A model generated the notes under the pieces. The model was not told the origin of the DNA, searched no databases, and was given only the letters and a program-made list of their open reading frames with translations. Positions 24,101 to 34,210 of a stretch of DNA of 64,000 bases are shown in pieces (position 1 is the stretch's first letter; the number at the start of each line of letters is the position of its first letter). The DNA is from Colletotrichum lupini (Eukaryota; Ascomycota; Sordariomycetes; Glomerellales; Glomerellaceae): positions 4,588,001 through 4,652,000 of the forward strand of contig NC_064679.1 in assembly GCF_023278565.1 (NCBI RefSeq). The letters run 5' to 3'. The translations under genes were made by a program, and so were the position numbers.

Positions 24101-24691
24101 TTAAGGGAGCTATAAGGAGGTCGTTTAGATCGCGGGCTTAAGGGCGTACCTATAAGATCCCTATAGTAATAGACTTTTCTATATACCGTAGATCTCTTAG
24201 CTTAATAACTCCTATAGGGTTACTTTCGTTACTAAATAAGAATATTTACGTTTAGAGATCCCTTTTTTCGATTACGTAGTACTCTTTTATATTATATTAT
24301 TAAGCCCGTTCGTTACGCTAATCGATTAAGTAAGTAGTCGTCGTACGGGGAATTCCTTTTACTAATTTAGCTAGTTAATTTCTAATTACGGGCCGGCCGC
24401 GGGGAAGTTATTTAATAAAAAAGGCTACTTAAAGCGATAGCGAAATACTAATTACCTAAGCGGTTCTATTAATTAGTATAGTTTAACGTAATAAACGTCG
24501 ACCTCTCGTAGGTAGTAAAGGGCTACGATTACTTAATTCCGTATAGTATTCGAGAATCGCCTCCTTTTTTATCTACTTCCGTAAGGTTAATTAGTACGAA
24601 TCTCCTATCCCGTGCGGTATTAAGAAGTCGTCTTTTTTACGTAGCGAGATACCTTACCGATCTATAATAGTAGAATTTAACTATTAATTAG

Positions 24692-24893
24692 TATTAGTAT
24701 CCCTATTATAAGGTAGTTAGTTCGAACTATAGTTAACGAAGAGATTAATTAAACTATCTAGATATCTGCGTAGGTATAAAAAGGAGGTTCTAACCGTAGG
24801 TTGGGCTGGCTACGATAATCGTAAATAGGGCCCCTAATTGGCCCCTGCGCAGTCGGCTATATGCCGCGGTCGAATTAGACTTCTAATCCGATA
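24692..24893 (-). repeat. B1 right LTR (5' LTR in coding sense)
   Basis: 202 bp; begins TATTAGTATCCC, ends ...AATCCGATA directly before GTTAT. Its right half keeps words such as CCCCTGCGCAGTCGGC that are mutated in the left copy. Confidence 0.92.
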
Positions 24894-27861
24894 GTTATTA
24901 ATAAAGTAGGTAAACTCTAATGCGCTCTATATAGCCTCTAAGACTTACTAATTCTCTAGTTTTAAACTTTTATTTTTATACTCCGTAGTATAAATATAAT
25001 ATATAGCTACGAGGAGATCTATATTTACTAAACCGTAGATAGGAAGGTAATACTAGTATTCTACGTTAATAACTTTATTATTTTATACTATTAAGATAAC
25101 TAAAAGGCGGCTTAGGGGATCGTCGATGGTATAAAAGAATATATTAACCTTAAGGAGAATAGACCGATTAATTACTTCCTCGGAGTGCAGATTTTACGAG
25201 ACCGTACTACTTATAAGGTTTATTTTATTTACGACGCATATATTAAGCGAGTTACTAAGCGCTTCGACCTTATAGATTTATTATATCTAGCTACCCCTCT
25301 TCTTTAAGAAGAGTTTAAACTAAACGAGGGGTAGGTAATAAAGGAGGAAATAAAGAGCTACTAAGAGAAGGTCGGGAGTGTGCTTTATATAGCTATTATA
25401 ATTAGACTAGACGTCGCCTTTACTTACTCGTAATTATTACGGTTCTTAACTAACCTAAGCGTAACTTATATTAAAGTAATTAACTACTATATCCGATATT
25501 TTTATATAATAAGATATCTTATACTTTATTATAGTAGTATACTAAGTACGTAATTATTACTTCTAGCTAGAGATACTAGCTTCGTAAATAACGAGGTAAT
25601 ACGACGATTATCTTAAGGATATATAATATTCCTTTTTAGCGGCCTAATTTAATAGAAATTAGTACGCTAAGCGACGGTTACGACGTTAACTACCGAAGCT
25701 AAGCTTTTTTATTTTAAGGAAACTATAAAAGAGACTATAGCTTTAAAGCGCCTTTTTAAGGACATTGCCCTTAACCTAAGAGAAGTATAGTTAGTTAACT
25801 ACGATAATTAGTAAACGATTCGACTCGTTATAGGGGAAGGAGAAAGAATAGTTACTCGACTTTGCTATATCGATATATAGAATATATAGCTAAGATAAGA
25901 GCATACTAAAGGCAGCTTTGAGATTACTTATATATTAATAAAAAATATATTAGTAGATAGACTTATTAAAAACCTTTTATAAGCTAAGTTCGAACATTTC
26001 TATATACTTCTTAACCTCTACGATACGTAAGAAGCTATTATAAATAGCTAAAATAGTTAAAAATACTTAATTTAGGCCACGCTTAGAAAAACTTAATACC
26101 TAAAGGTAGATAATAAATAGAACCTAGAGTGCGGCCCGGAGGCCTAAAATAAATAAAATAAAAACCTCTTATAGCCCGAAGGCCTAAACTCTTAAAATAA
26201 CCTTACCCCGTAGGGTATATATATATAAAAATAAGACCTGGGCTTATGCTTATTATTTAAACTCCTAGTTTATAAAGTATATAATTACTAAGAGCATAGC
26301 GTTACTAAGGAGGAGGGTTAGTATATACGCTAAAAAACGCGTCTTATATACTTCGAAGTTTACGAAGCTAAGAATAATAAGGGTAACGGGGGGCGCAGGA
26401 GCTAGAACGACCGTTAGGTTAATAACTTAGGGTATAAAAGCGGGCGGCGTAATAAGAGGTTAATTATAAACGATTATAATAAGTATAAGAGAGGACTAGG
26501 GGTACGCGTTAAGGAAGTCTTCTATATAAAAGCTAATATAGTTCTCGTATATTCTCTAGTTATTATATATTTAGCAGACGATACTACGGAGCTTAGTAAT
26601 ATCTTATTAAAACTATAGTTAGAAGTGCGCTTTTTAATAATAAAAAAGGATAATATACTTATAAAAAAGGGAGCGCTATTTATAATAACCTTAGTAAGGG
26701 CCTAGGCTATCGGCCGTAAGACGACTAGTATATTAATATACCCTTTAGCCGAACGGCTATTAAAGTAGCGCGTATACTAGCTACTACTTTTTATAAAATA
26801 ACGACTACTATTTTTAATATTAGTATACTAAAGGGCTACTTTAAAATAGGGTAGGTATTAGATCTCTTATTCCTTAAGAGCCTCTCTCTTAAGCTTTTTA
26901 AGGACTAAGTATACGTTAAATAGGCTTAGAATAGTAAAAAGAACTATACTTACCGCGGGGGGTACTTTAGCCTCTCGGCGTTCTTTTCTACTTCTTATTA
27001 CCTTTTTAAAAAGAGCTAGCTTTACGTTTTTTAAACCTTAGAATAATATTAAATATAAACTCCTAAGATAATAAGTATACGATATACCCTTTTTAAAGGG
27101 CTTATTATTTAAACTAATCTTATTTTTACTTTTAGATTTTAAAAAGGGAATAAGTAAAAGCTTATTAGAGCTCTTATTATTATTATTTACCTTATTATTA
27201 CCCTTATTACGGCCGCTAAAAAGAGCCTCGAACTTAATAAAGTCCTTAATATCTTAACTAGTAGCCTTAATATCCTCTTAGCTAGGGAGGGAGAGCTCGG
27301 TAGCTGGGCCTTAGTAAGTAAATAAGAGGTTATAAGGGGGGGTAACGACCCAGAGGGGCTCGTTAGTATTATTACTTATCTAAACTCTTAATAAACTATA
27401 TAATACGTATATAAGAAGTATTATAGAAATTGCGCAAAACTTATTATTATTTCTAAATATATTAAATATTTATATTTAGAATAAAATTAATAAACGATTT
27501 AATAGTATAGGCGCGCGCGTATAATAAACGGGGGTACCTATAGTAATTATAAAAAGTTAAAAAGAAAAAGAAAAATAATAGCTAAGTAACGCTATAAGAA
27601 TTTAGATATATATAAAGTAGCTAGGTAGCCTCGCCCTTAGTAATTTATATACTAGAAATAATAAAATACGCGCTATTCTAAGTTAAGATTCTATTTATTT
27701 TAAACAAAGGGATATATTTATAATAAACGCGGTTTAAAAGACGCATATCCCTTGCGCTTAATTTTCTTTTATTTATATTTAACTAAATTAGGCCTTTATA
27801 AGGGTATTTAGAGATTCTATTTTAGGTATAATAGCTCCCTAGCGGTAGTAATTAGGGGGTG

Positions 27862-28038
27862 TGTTACGTAATAGGGATAGTAATCGTACCTTATAAAGTG
27901 CCCGTTACGTGCTAAATCACGTGTCTATCTTAGATATCGTGTATATAGACCTTCTCCTTTTGTCTATTTCTACTTTGATAGTTAAGCTACTTTTACCACA
28001 CTCCGTATGCCCATTGCTGCGTGCCATAACTCGTGACA
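27862..28038 (+). repeat. Element A 3' LTR
   Basis: 177 bp; the start is RIP-mutated (TGTTACGTAATAGGG) and the last ~80 bp are not (ends CGTGACA). Followed by the target duplication CACTA at 28039-28043. It ends 264 bp from the stop codon of the DUF6594 gene. Confidence 0.93.
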
Positions 28039-28302
28039 CACTAGTAGGTTGGGACATATCAGTACTTCGACAGTAAGAATCAGTTAATCCCATTGGCGAT
28101 GTAGATATTCGTAAACCAAAAGTCGTGCGACGAATTAAGAAACACAAGGTATCGCAGTGAAGTCACTCGTAATGCAGATGAAGAAAGCCTGAAAGTAAAG
28201 ATATAATTGAGGAAGGGGTATCATTCATCATTAAATCATCATCTACCACTAAGTCCTCAGACCATCAAATCATCAAACCACACATTACACTCTTTCCTAC
28301 CC

Positions 28303-30383
28303 TCACCCAAAGATCCCAGCAACAACAGCCATAACACCAACATAAACTCCAGAAGCCAATACCCCCTCCGTAGCAGCCACCCTCGCAGGACGATCCGCCC
28401 CAAGACTACTAAACAACCCCGCCTGCACCACACCAGCAGCAACGCCAACAGCAACAAGCAACACAACAGCCATACGCCCCACGAACCCCGGAATCACTGC
28501 AAACGCGAGAATCGGCAGCAAGAACGCTGCGGCAAAAGCGATGGCGAGGGTGGGCAGGTACCCCGTCAGAGCCGAGATGAGCAGGCGACGGATACGCTCC
28601 GCCCTGTCTGCGCTTTGACTTTCTGGAGTCAGCAGGGAGGAAAGGGAGGGCAATTTTGCGTTGCGCGGTTGAGGAGTGCGGAGGTCGTCGCTCGAGAAGC
28701 TGGAGTTTGAGGCGGATGATGATGAAGAGGGTGGACGGGCAAGGGAGACGAGGTCGTCTGCGGGATCGAGGAAGCGTGTTTCGATTTCGACTATGGGGTT
28801 GTGATTTGCGAGGTATGCGCGGTAGAAGTCTACGTCTTGGGGGTCTGGGTTGGGGAGGTGCTGTGTCTCTCTGAAGGATGAGAGGACGTGGTTTGTGGCC
28901 GTGTTAGAGGGAGGGAAAATTGTGGGATTGACATGAGGGGTGACTTACTGTATTGGCTGAGTTTATAGCCAACTTTGCCTAGAATATCCGTCTTGTGCCA
29001 CTGTAGCTCGCCCGCGGTGAGGGAGTCCTGCCTCCTCGACGCTGGCAGGAAGCAGTTCTGCATCCGCCGCGTCTGCGTGTCGGCCGTGTCGAGGCGGTGG
29101 AGCTGCTCCTCCAGCTCGGCAAGCTCGTCCTGCAGGTGAAGCAGCAGGCGGTGGTTGAGAGCCTCGAAGCGCCGGTAGATGGGCTTGATGCTTGACCTCT
29201 CCGTGTCGTCGCCGGCGCATAGCTTGGAAGCGATCAGCTCGTACCCCGTGAGCGGGAGCTTCTCTGCCCTGGGTAGGTGCTTTGGGTGGCCGTGATGCGT
29301 GCCGGGGAGACGGGGCTGGAGAGCGTTGGGTGGAAGGTGAGGCAGATTTGCGGTCCCGCGCGGCATCTCGGGGGTGCCGTAGTGGCGGTAGTCGCGCTGC
29401 CGTTGGCCGTGTCCGTGGCCGGGGGGCATGGGGACCTCGAACTTGCCGGGCATGGAGGGAGAGTCTCCGTAGATGCTGTGATCTGGGCTGCTGCTCCTGT
29501 CGGTCTCTTGGTCGCCGGCGCCCATCTCGGAGAAGACATCGCTCTGAAAGCTGCTTGACGCAGTCGAGGTTGTGCTCCGCGTCGAGGGCGACTGGTAGCT
29601 TGCGGCGGCGGGGTCGGGCATCCTCCAGTAGGACGACTGCTCGACGGAGCGCTGGATGGCTTCAGGGGTTATGTTGGGTGAGTCTGGTTCGAGGTAGCTC
29701 AAGACGTTTGATGAGGAGAGCTGCTGTTGGGTCTTTGGTGAGCGGCTTTGGCGACGAGTTTTGAGGTATGACTTGTCGTGGGCTCGCGACTTTTCACTTC
29801 CTCTGCGCCTGGGCCACGATGCTTGGGTGATGGTTGAGCCGCTGCCACTGGAGCTGCCGGAGCCGTGAGTTCTCTCAGTGAGAGCTGTGAAGCTGGTGAG
29901 GGTAGACTCTGTAGGTGATGCTGGGCGGACTGGTGATTCCTGGTCCTGTTCTTTCTCGGCAGGGATCACCGTCTCATCTGAGGAAGATTCTTGATCCGCG
30001 GTAGTGATGAGTTGATCGGAGACAGATCGCGTGGGCTCCATGCCGAAGATGCGACGTCGCGTCGGCGAGTCTGGGTTGGGGGCGGGCATGGACGAGTGCC
30101 TCCGGACAGTTGCGCTCCTGGGGCGCGATCGCGGGAGTCCAACTGGCGTTGACGTGTCGTCGGCCGGCATGTGATGGTCTGGATAATCTCTAGGCACAAC
30201 AGTCTTATCGCTGGTGGCCTGAGCAAACGGCGACGAGGGGGCCGGCGCCGGGACGGCGTCGACGACGCGCATGAGCTCGTCGACCGGGTCCGAGGCTAGC
30301 CACCCTTGATCTGTGGTGTGGCAGTCGTCCATGGTGGTGACGGGGACATCGGCCACCGAAGGAGGGTGATAAGCCGTGGACAT
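28303..30383 (-). CDS. DUF6594-domain membrane protein (2 exons)
   Basis: Exons: 30383-28949 and 28868-28303 (666 aa). The intron has a GTAAGT donor, a CTAAC branch and an acceptor ending CAGAG; this acceptor keeps the frame, whereas the nearer CAG leads to a stop. Residues 1-370 are low-complexity, rich in Ser/Pro/Arg and probably disordered. The conserved part starts at GYELIASKL, then IKPIYRRFEALNHRLLLHLQ and ELAELEEQLHRLD, the usual opening of fungal DUF6594 proteins with a coiled-coil-like helix. The C-terminus has three hydrophobic segments (YLPTLAIAFAAAFLLPILAF, then MAVVLLVAVGVAAGVVQAGL, then VLASGVYVGVMAVVAGIFG). DUF6594 proteins are common in filamentous ascomycetes and have no established function. 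It ends 264 bp from retroelement A and shows no sign of RIP leakage. Confidence 0.85.
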
Positions 30384-32140
30384 TCTGGTGTATTGAGTGT
30401 ACGGCCTGAATCAAGTGATGGACGTCGGGATCAGGAGCTGGGCGAATCTCTCCCTTGAGTTAAGCTTAACGGGACGCCGAACCGAAGTTAGGGTGTCCCT
30501 CGCGGTTGAGTAGCTGGATCGCTCGAGTAGGGATAGCAATGTACGGATATTCGAACTGACACGAGCTGGAATGTGGCCCGTTGTATGGCGAAGGATGTCT
30601 CAGATTAGTAGATCTAGGGCTACTGCGAGTCGCACACGAGGTCGCGGTAGCTTAATACACATTACTAGAAGGTCGCATTGGTTGACAGTGAAGATGAGAA
30701 GCGCACAAGGGAGTGCCGGGCTCCAGCAGAAGACGAAAATCAAGGAGAGTTGAGGAATGGGTGTGCCCTCAAACGCTTGCTCAGAAGTTTGGGAGGGACG
30801 GGATCGGGCTGGGGAACTCCTGGGACGTTCAGTTCAGATTCTGGGGAACGGCTTCAGGATGACAGCGGCAGAGACTGCGGTAGCATCGCGGTGAGAGTAG
30901 CGGGCATCGAGTTTGTGTGAGTGGCGACTGGCATCTGAAGGATCATTTCCCTAAGAGCAGAATGGGAGGGAGAGAGAGCAGTTGGTGGGATGGAAATTTC
31001 ATCGTTGCAGCGACTGCTTCGGCTTCTCGATAGGGGGCAAGGGAGAATGGGAGGCAAGAAAAGGAAATGCAAGAAAACGTGGAAAAGCAGCGCCGTGTGA
31101 TCGGGTGAAGAGTGTGTCAGCCGTTGACGGATTTGTTTCAGATGACCAGGAATACTGGACCAGCGAGCTCCAACTTCTGTGTGTGTGACGGACGGGCACT
31201 GGCGTTGGGCTGAGCTGGAAGATGGATGTGGTGGCATGTGGTGGCATTCGGGTGGTGGGCTTGACGTTGTGGTACTCCGTATTGACTGAACCTTGTTGCA
31301 GTTGAGATGCGATTAAATCGAGATATGTCAAAGGCAGAATAATAACTTGGAGCAACTTGCAACATAGAAAACACCCTGGCAATGTTGAAGTACCAAGGTA
31401 GACAGGACACACGGAAATGGAAGCGTAAACGGCGACCCAAACGTTCCATTCCAGTGCCGTGGGACGTTCCCACAACGGACGGGCAAACGTTAGCTGCATG
31501 GCGGCAGGGCGGCATGGCTTGTCTGCGTGGCACCCACTCCACTGATTTCCAGCGCATGTGCGCCATTCTTGCCTTGCCTTAGGGGATGGATGCAATGCAC
31601 CATTATGTCAGCACCCGAGCTTGAGAACCTGGCACTTCCGTTGTGGGACGGATCCGAAGAGGCCCGGAAGCCCATGCGGCCCGAAAAATAAGGGTACGTA
31701 TCTTTGGGAGCTTCCATTCCATTTTTGATGCGACGGGAGCTTCCAGGTTCTCATGAAGCTATCGCAAGCTATCCCAAAGATCAATCTGGGAGACACCGAC
31801 GACCCGACCACCAGCTAAGCTGCACACGATCCAAACGCAAACCTTCAATAGTCGCACGGTGGCGAACTGCAACAAGTCTGAACCTCCTGCCCGCCCAAGT
31901 CTACCCCTCCAATCACCCCCATCCAGAGAAGCTTCGTAGCCACTGGTCGACCGACACGAGTCCTGCGTAGAGGAGGGTGTACAACATACGCGCCAAGCAA
32001 TTTGATTTTTACACTTCCAGTCACCTTGAAATCTCGGCCGTCCCATCCAACGAGAGCGCAAAGCTCGCAGCCCCCGAACAAACCCGCAAAAGACGGCCAC
32101 TACCACCGATTATCCCTCGAAACGACACCCGTCTCCCAGA
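30384..32140. promoter_or_regulatory. Divergent promoter region, DUF6594 gene / GatB, 1.76 kb
   Basis: Separates two divergent genes and must hold both promoters. Overlapping ORFs of up to 198 codons on the minus strand (30999-31595) have no recognisable motif and I leave them out. No repeat arrays or RNA genes seen. Confidence 0.45.
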
Positions 32141-34030
32141 ATGGCGCGCATACCGACCCGCGAGCTGGCCCGCTACCTCTTCCACGGCCAACTCTCCCGC
32201 CAAGGCTGCTTGGCCTCGACCCGGCGACCATACACCCGCCTACCGGCCCGTTCCGCTCTAGCCCTGTCATCGGCTCCTCGGCTTGGAGAATCGAGGGCAG
32301 CATACGCTACAGCTCAGACAGCGACGGCAGCATCGCAAGAAGCGCCGCCGGTGCCGTTGAGAAAGAAGCTCAAGGAAGAGAAGAAGCAGCTCAAAAAGCA
32401 GACAAGAGGCCAAAAGCCAAAGGGAAGCAACCAGACCGTCGATGGCTGGGAGTTGACCGTCGGTATTGAGATCCATGCCCAGCTCAACACGGCACGGAAG
32501 CTCTTCTCGCCGGCTGCGACGTCTTTCAGTGACGACCCAAATTCCCACGTAGCGCTGTTCGATGTCGCCATGCCGGGCTCTCAGCCGAGATTCCAAAAGG
32601 AGACCCTCATACCGGCGTTGCGCGCGGCGTGTGCTCTCAACTGCGACATTCAACCCGTCAGCCGGTTCGACAGGAAACATTACTTTTGGTGGGACCAGCC
32701 ATCAGGGTATCAGATCACGCAGTACTATGAGCCCTTTGCTCGTAACGGCGAGATCGAGCTCACTGCTAGGGACGGCATCGCCGCGGAGGACGGGGAGAGT
32801 GTCACAATCGGCATTCAGCAGATCCAGATGGAGCAGGACACCGCCAAGACGCTGGCGCAGCCCAACGACGTCTCCTGGCTTGACTTCAACCGTGTAGGCA
32901 TGCCTCTGATTGAGATTATCACGAAGCCGGAGCTCCACCACCCGCGCACCGCCGCCGTGTTCGTCCGCAAGATCCAGATGCTGCTAAATGCCGTAGATGC
33001 CTGCGTGTCCGGGATGGAGACGGGTGGTCTGCGTGCTGATGTGAACGTCTCGGTGCGGAGGACAGGTGATCCGAATACCCCGCTCGGTACGCGGACGGAG
33101 ATCAAGAACCTGAGCACGATCAAGGCCGTTGAAGACGCCATCATCGCCGAGCGCGACCGGCAGATCAAGGCGCTCGATGCGGGCGAGACGATTGCGAGCG
33201 AGACGAGAGGTTGGACACTGGGCTCCAAGCATACTCGCCGTCTGCGAGGCAAAGAAGGCGAGGTGGACTACCGCTACATGCCGGACCCCGATCTGGGGCC
33301 TCTGGTGATTGGCCAAGATCTCGTGAATCACATCAGGGCCTCAGTCAAGGAGCTACCTGACATTGAGCTGACGGAGCTGATTGAGACCTATGGCTTGACG
33401 GCCAAGGACGCCGTCTCCCTCATGTCTCTCGACGATGGCGGCAGGCTCGAGTTCTTCTACAAGGTCGTTGACGAGCTCCGAGAACAACTGGAGAACGCTG
33501 GATTACAGACCAATCTGCACGACTACGCGTCCCTCGCCGGCAACTGGATCCTCCATGAGCTGGGTCGATTGACGACGGACAAGGCCGACCCGGAAGCTGC
33601 TCAGCGAACGCTGGCGATTTCTCCAGACGGCTCCTGCGAAGCGGTGCCGCATTGCGCACTGGCCGGGATCCTCTTCCACCTCCAGAAGCGGGATATCACA
33701 GGCAAGGTCGCCAAGGAGCTCCTGGTGGCTCAGTATCTCGGTAACCTAGACGAATTCGACTCCGTCACGGACGCCATCGAGACACACGCATTGTGGTTCA
33801 AGGAGATGACGGAACCAGAGTATCGGCAGCTGGCAGAGGAGGTCATTGAAGGGGAGTATAAGGTCTTGGGGGAGTTCATGGACAAGAAGAAGAAGTACCC
33901 CCAGGGCAAGCTTATGTACCTCGTCGGCAAGATGATGCGCATCGGCGAGACGGAGCGGATCGATCCCTCGGGCGCCGAAAAGGTCATGCGTCAGCTCATC
34001 AAGGAGCGGACGGACGCGCGTCAGGACTGA
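32141..34030 (+). CDS. PET112: Mitochondrial Glu-tRNA(Gln) amidotransferase subunit B (GatB/PET112)
   Basis: Single-exon ORF of 629 aa. The enzyme (GatFAB in fungi) converts Glu-tRNA(Gln) to Gln-tRNA(Gln) in the mitochondrial matrix; subunit B holds the kinase/tRNA-binding part. Residues 1-60 are rich in Arg, Ala and Ser without acidic residues, as expected for a mitochondrial presequence. A Lys/Gln-rich linker follows. The GatB catalytic domain starts at WELTVGIEIHAQLNTARKLF (about 107-126) and includes KHYFWWDQPSGYQITQYYEP, WLDFNRVGMPLIEIITKPEL, RADVNVSVRR and RTEIKNLSTIKAVEDAI. The C-terminal GatB/YqeY helical domain spans about residues 480-625. Length is usual for filamentous fungi. Convergent with the J-protein gene, with 180 bp between the stops. 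Confidence 0.95.
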   Translation: MARIPTRELARYLFHGQLSRQGCLASTRRPYTRLPARSALALSSAPRLGESRAAYATAQTATAASQEAPPVPLRKKLKEEKKQLKKQTRGQKPKGSNQTVDGWELTVGIEIHAQLNTARKLFSPAATSFSDDPNSHVALFDVAMPGSQPRFQKETLIPALRAACALNCDIQPVSRFDRKHYFWWDQPSGYQITQYYEPFARNGEIELTARDGIAAEDGESVTIGIQQIQMEQDTAKTLAQPNDVSWLDFNRVGMPLIEIITKPELHHPRTAAVFVRKIQMLLNAVDACVSGMETGGLRADVNVSVRRTGDPNTPLGTRTEIKNLSTIKAVEDAIIAERDRQIKALDAGETIASETRGWTLGSKHTRRLRGKEGEVDYRYMPDPDLGPLVIGQDLVNHIRASVKELPDIELTELIETYGLTAKDAVSLMSLDDGGRLEFFYKVVDELREQLENAGLQTNLHDYASLAGNWILHELGRLTTDKADPEAAQRTLAISPDGSCEAVPHCALAGILFHLQKRDITGKVAKELLVAQYLGNLDEFDSVTDAIETHALWFKEMTEPEYRQLAEEVIEGEYKVLGEFMDKKKKYPQGKLMYLVGKMMRIGETERIDPSGAEKVMRQLIKERTDARQD

Positions 34031-34210
34031 TTTTTTTCTCTCTTTTTTGAGTCTCTTTTCTGCCTACTGGAGGGGAATATTTGACCCCATGTACGTGCAT
34101 CTATGCACGCTATATTGTACAATGTATCATAACATCATAAGAACTCGATAATACGAGTGTAAGATAGCAGGGTATTTCCAGCCTCCCCTTTCCCCAGTCC
34201 CAAGAAACCT

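Larger units (their letters stand above)
17924..24893 (-). mobile_element. Element B1: RIP-mutated Ty1/copia element nested in A, TSD GTTAT
   Basis: 6970 bp with 202-bp LTRs (17924-18125 and 24692-24893), flanked by GTTAT at 17919-17923 and 24894-24898. It sits inside the RT region of element A, between GYKV and the KVGKL..ALYSL motif, so it entered A later. A T/C-rich run just inside the left LTR is, on the minus strand, the purine tract AAAAAAAAGAGAAAG, so B is coded on the minus strand. Minus-strand remnants include RNase H text FANNNDL.S.LGYIIIL near 18720 and a gag zinc-knuckle relic near 22030. Same length as B2 and colinear with it. Heavily RIP-mutated, so inactive. Confidence 0.93.
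13239..28038 (+). mobile_element. Element A: RIP-mutated Ty1/copia LTR retrotransposon, 5-bp TSD CACTA
   Basis: 177-bp LTRs (13239-13415 and 27862-28038, TGT...ACA ends) are flanked by CACTA at 13234-13238 and 28039-28043. A purine run (AGGGGGTG) precedes the 3' LTR, giving plus orientation. The span is 14,800 bp; without B1 and the solo LTR it is about 7.6 kb. Stop-ridden but legible translations show a copia order: integrase C-terminal motif PRGYIGYLVRYI at 16491-16526; RT up to 17918, resuming at 24899 (ALYSL); RT core FYVNNF at 25059-25076; FLGVQIL near 25170; RNase H region DVAFTYS near 25411, GYIIFLFSG near 25620, TEAKLF near 25695. About 1.8 kb between RNase H and the 3' LTR has no domain I recognise. 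CpA/TpG are nearly absent: 13741-13800 has no CA, no TG and three CG. This is typical RIP. No intact protein is possible. Confidence 0.93.

Noticed and set aside
13239..28038. AT-rich 14.8 kb block as a possible centromere or mitochondrial insertion
   Set aside because: LTRs, target duplications and legible copia motifs explain the whole block; CpG retention points to RIP.
28207..28710. Plus-strand ORF rich in Ser/Asn/His next to element A
   Set aside because: Antisense of the conserved transmembrane end of the DUF6594 protein.
30999..31595. 198-codon minus-strand ORF upstream of the DUF6594 gene
   Set aside because: No motif, mixed composition and a position in a divergent promoter; no splice or start context to favour it.
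31620..31785. Pairs of inverted words (GAGAACCTGG/CCAGGTTCTC; ATCTTTGGGA/TCCC.AAAGAT) in the divergent promoter before GatB
   Set aside because: Arms of only about 10-12 bp with imperfect pairing and long loops; not enough for a hairpin, MITE or operator claim.
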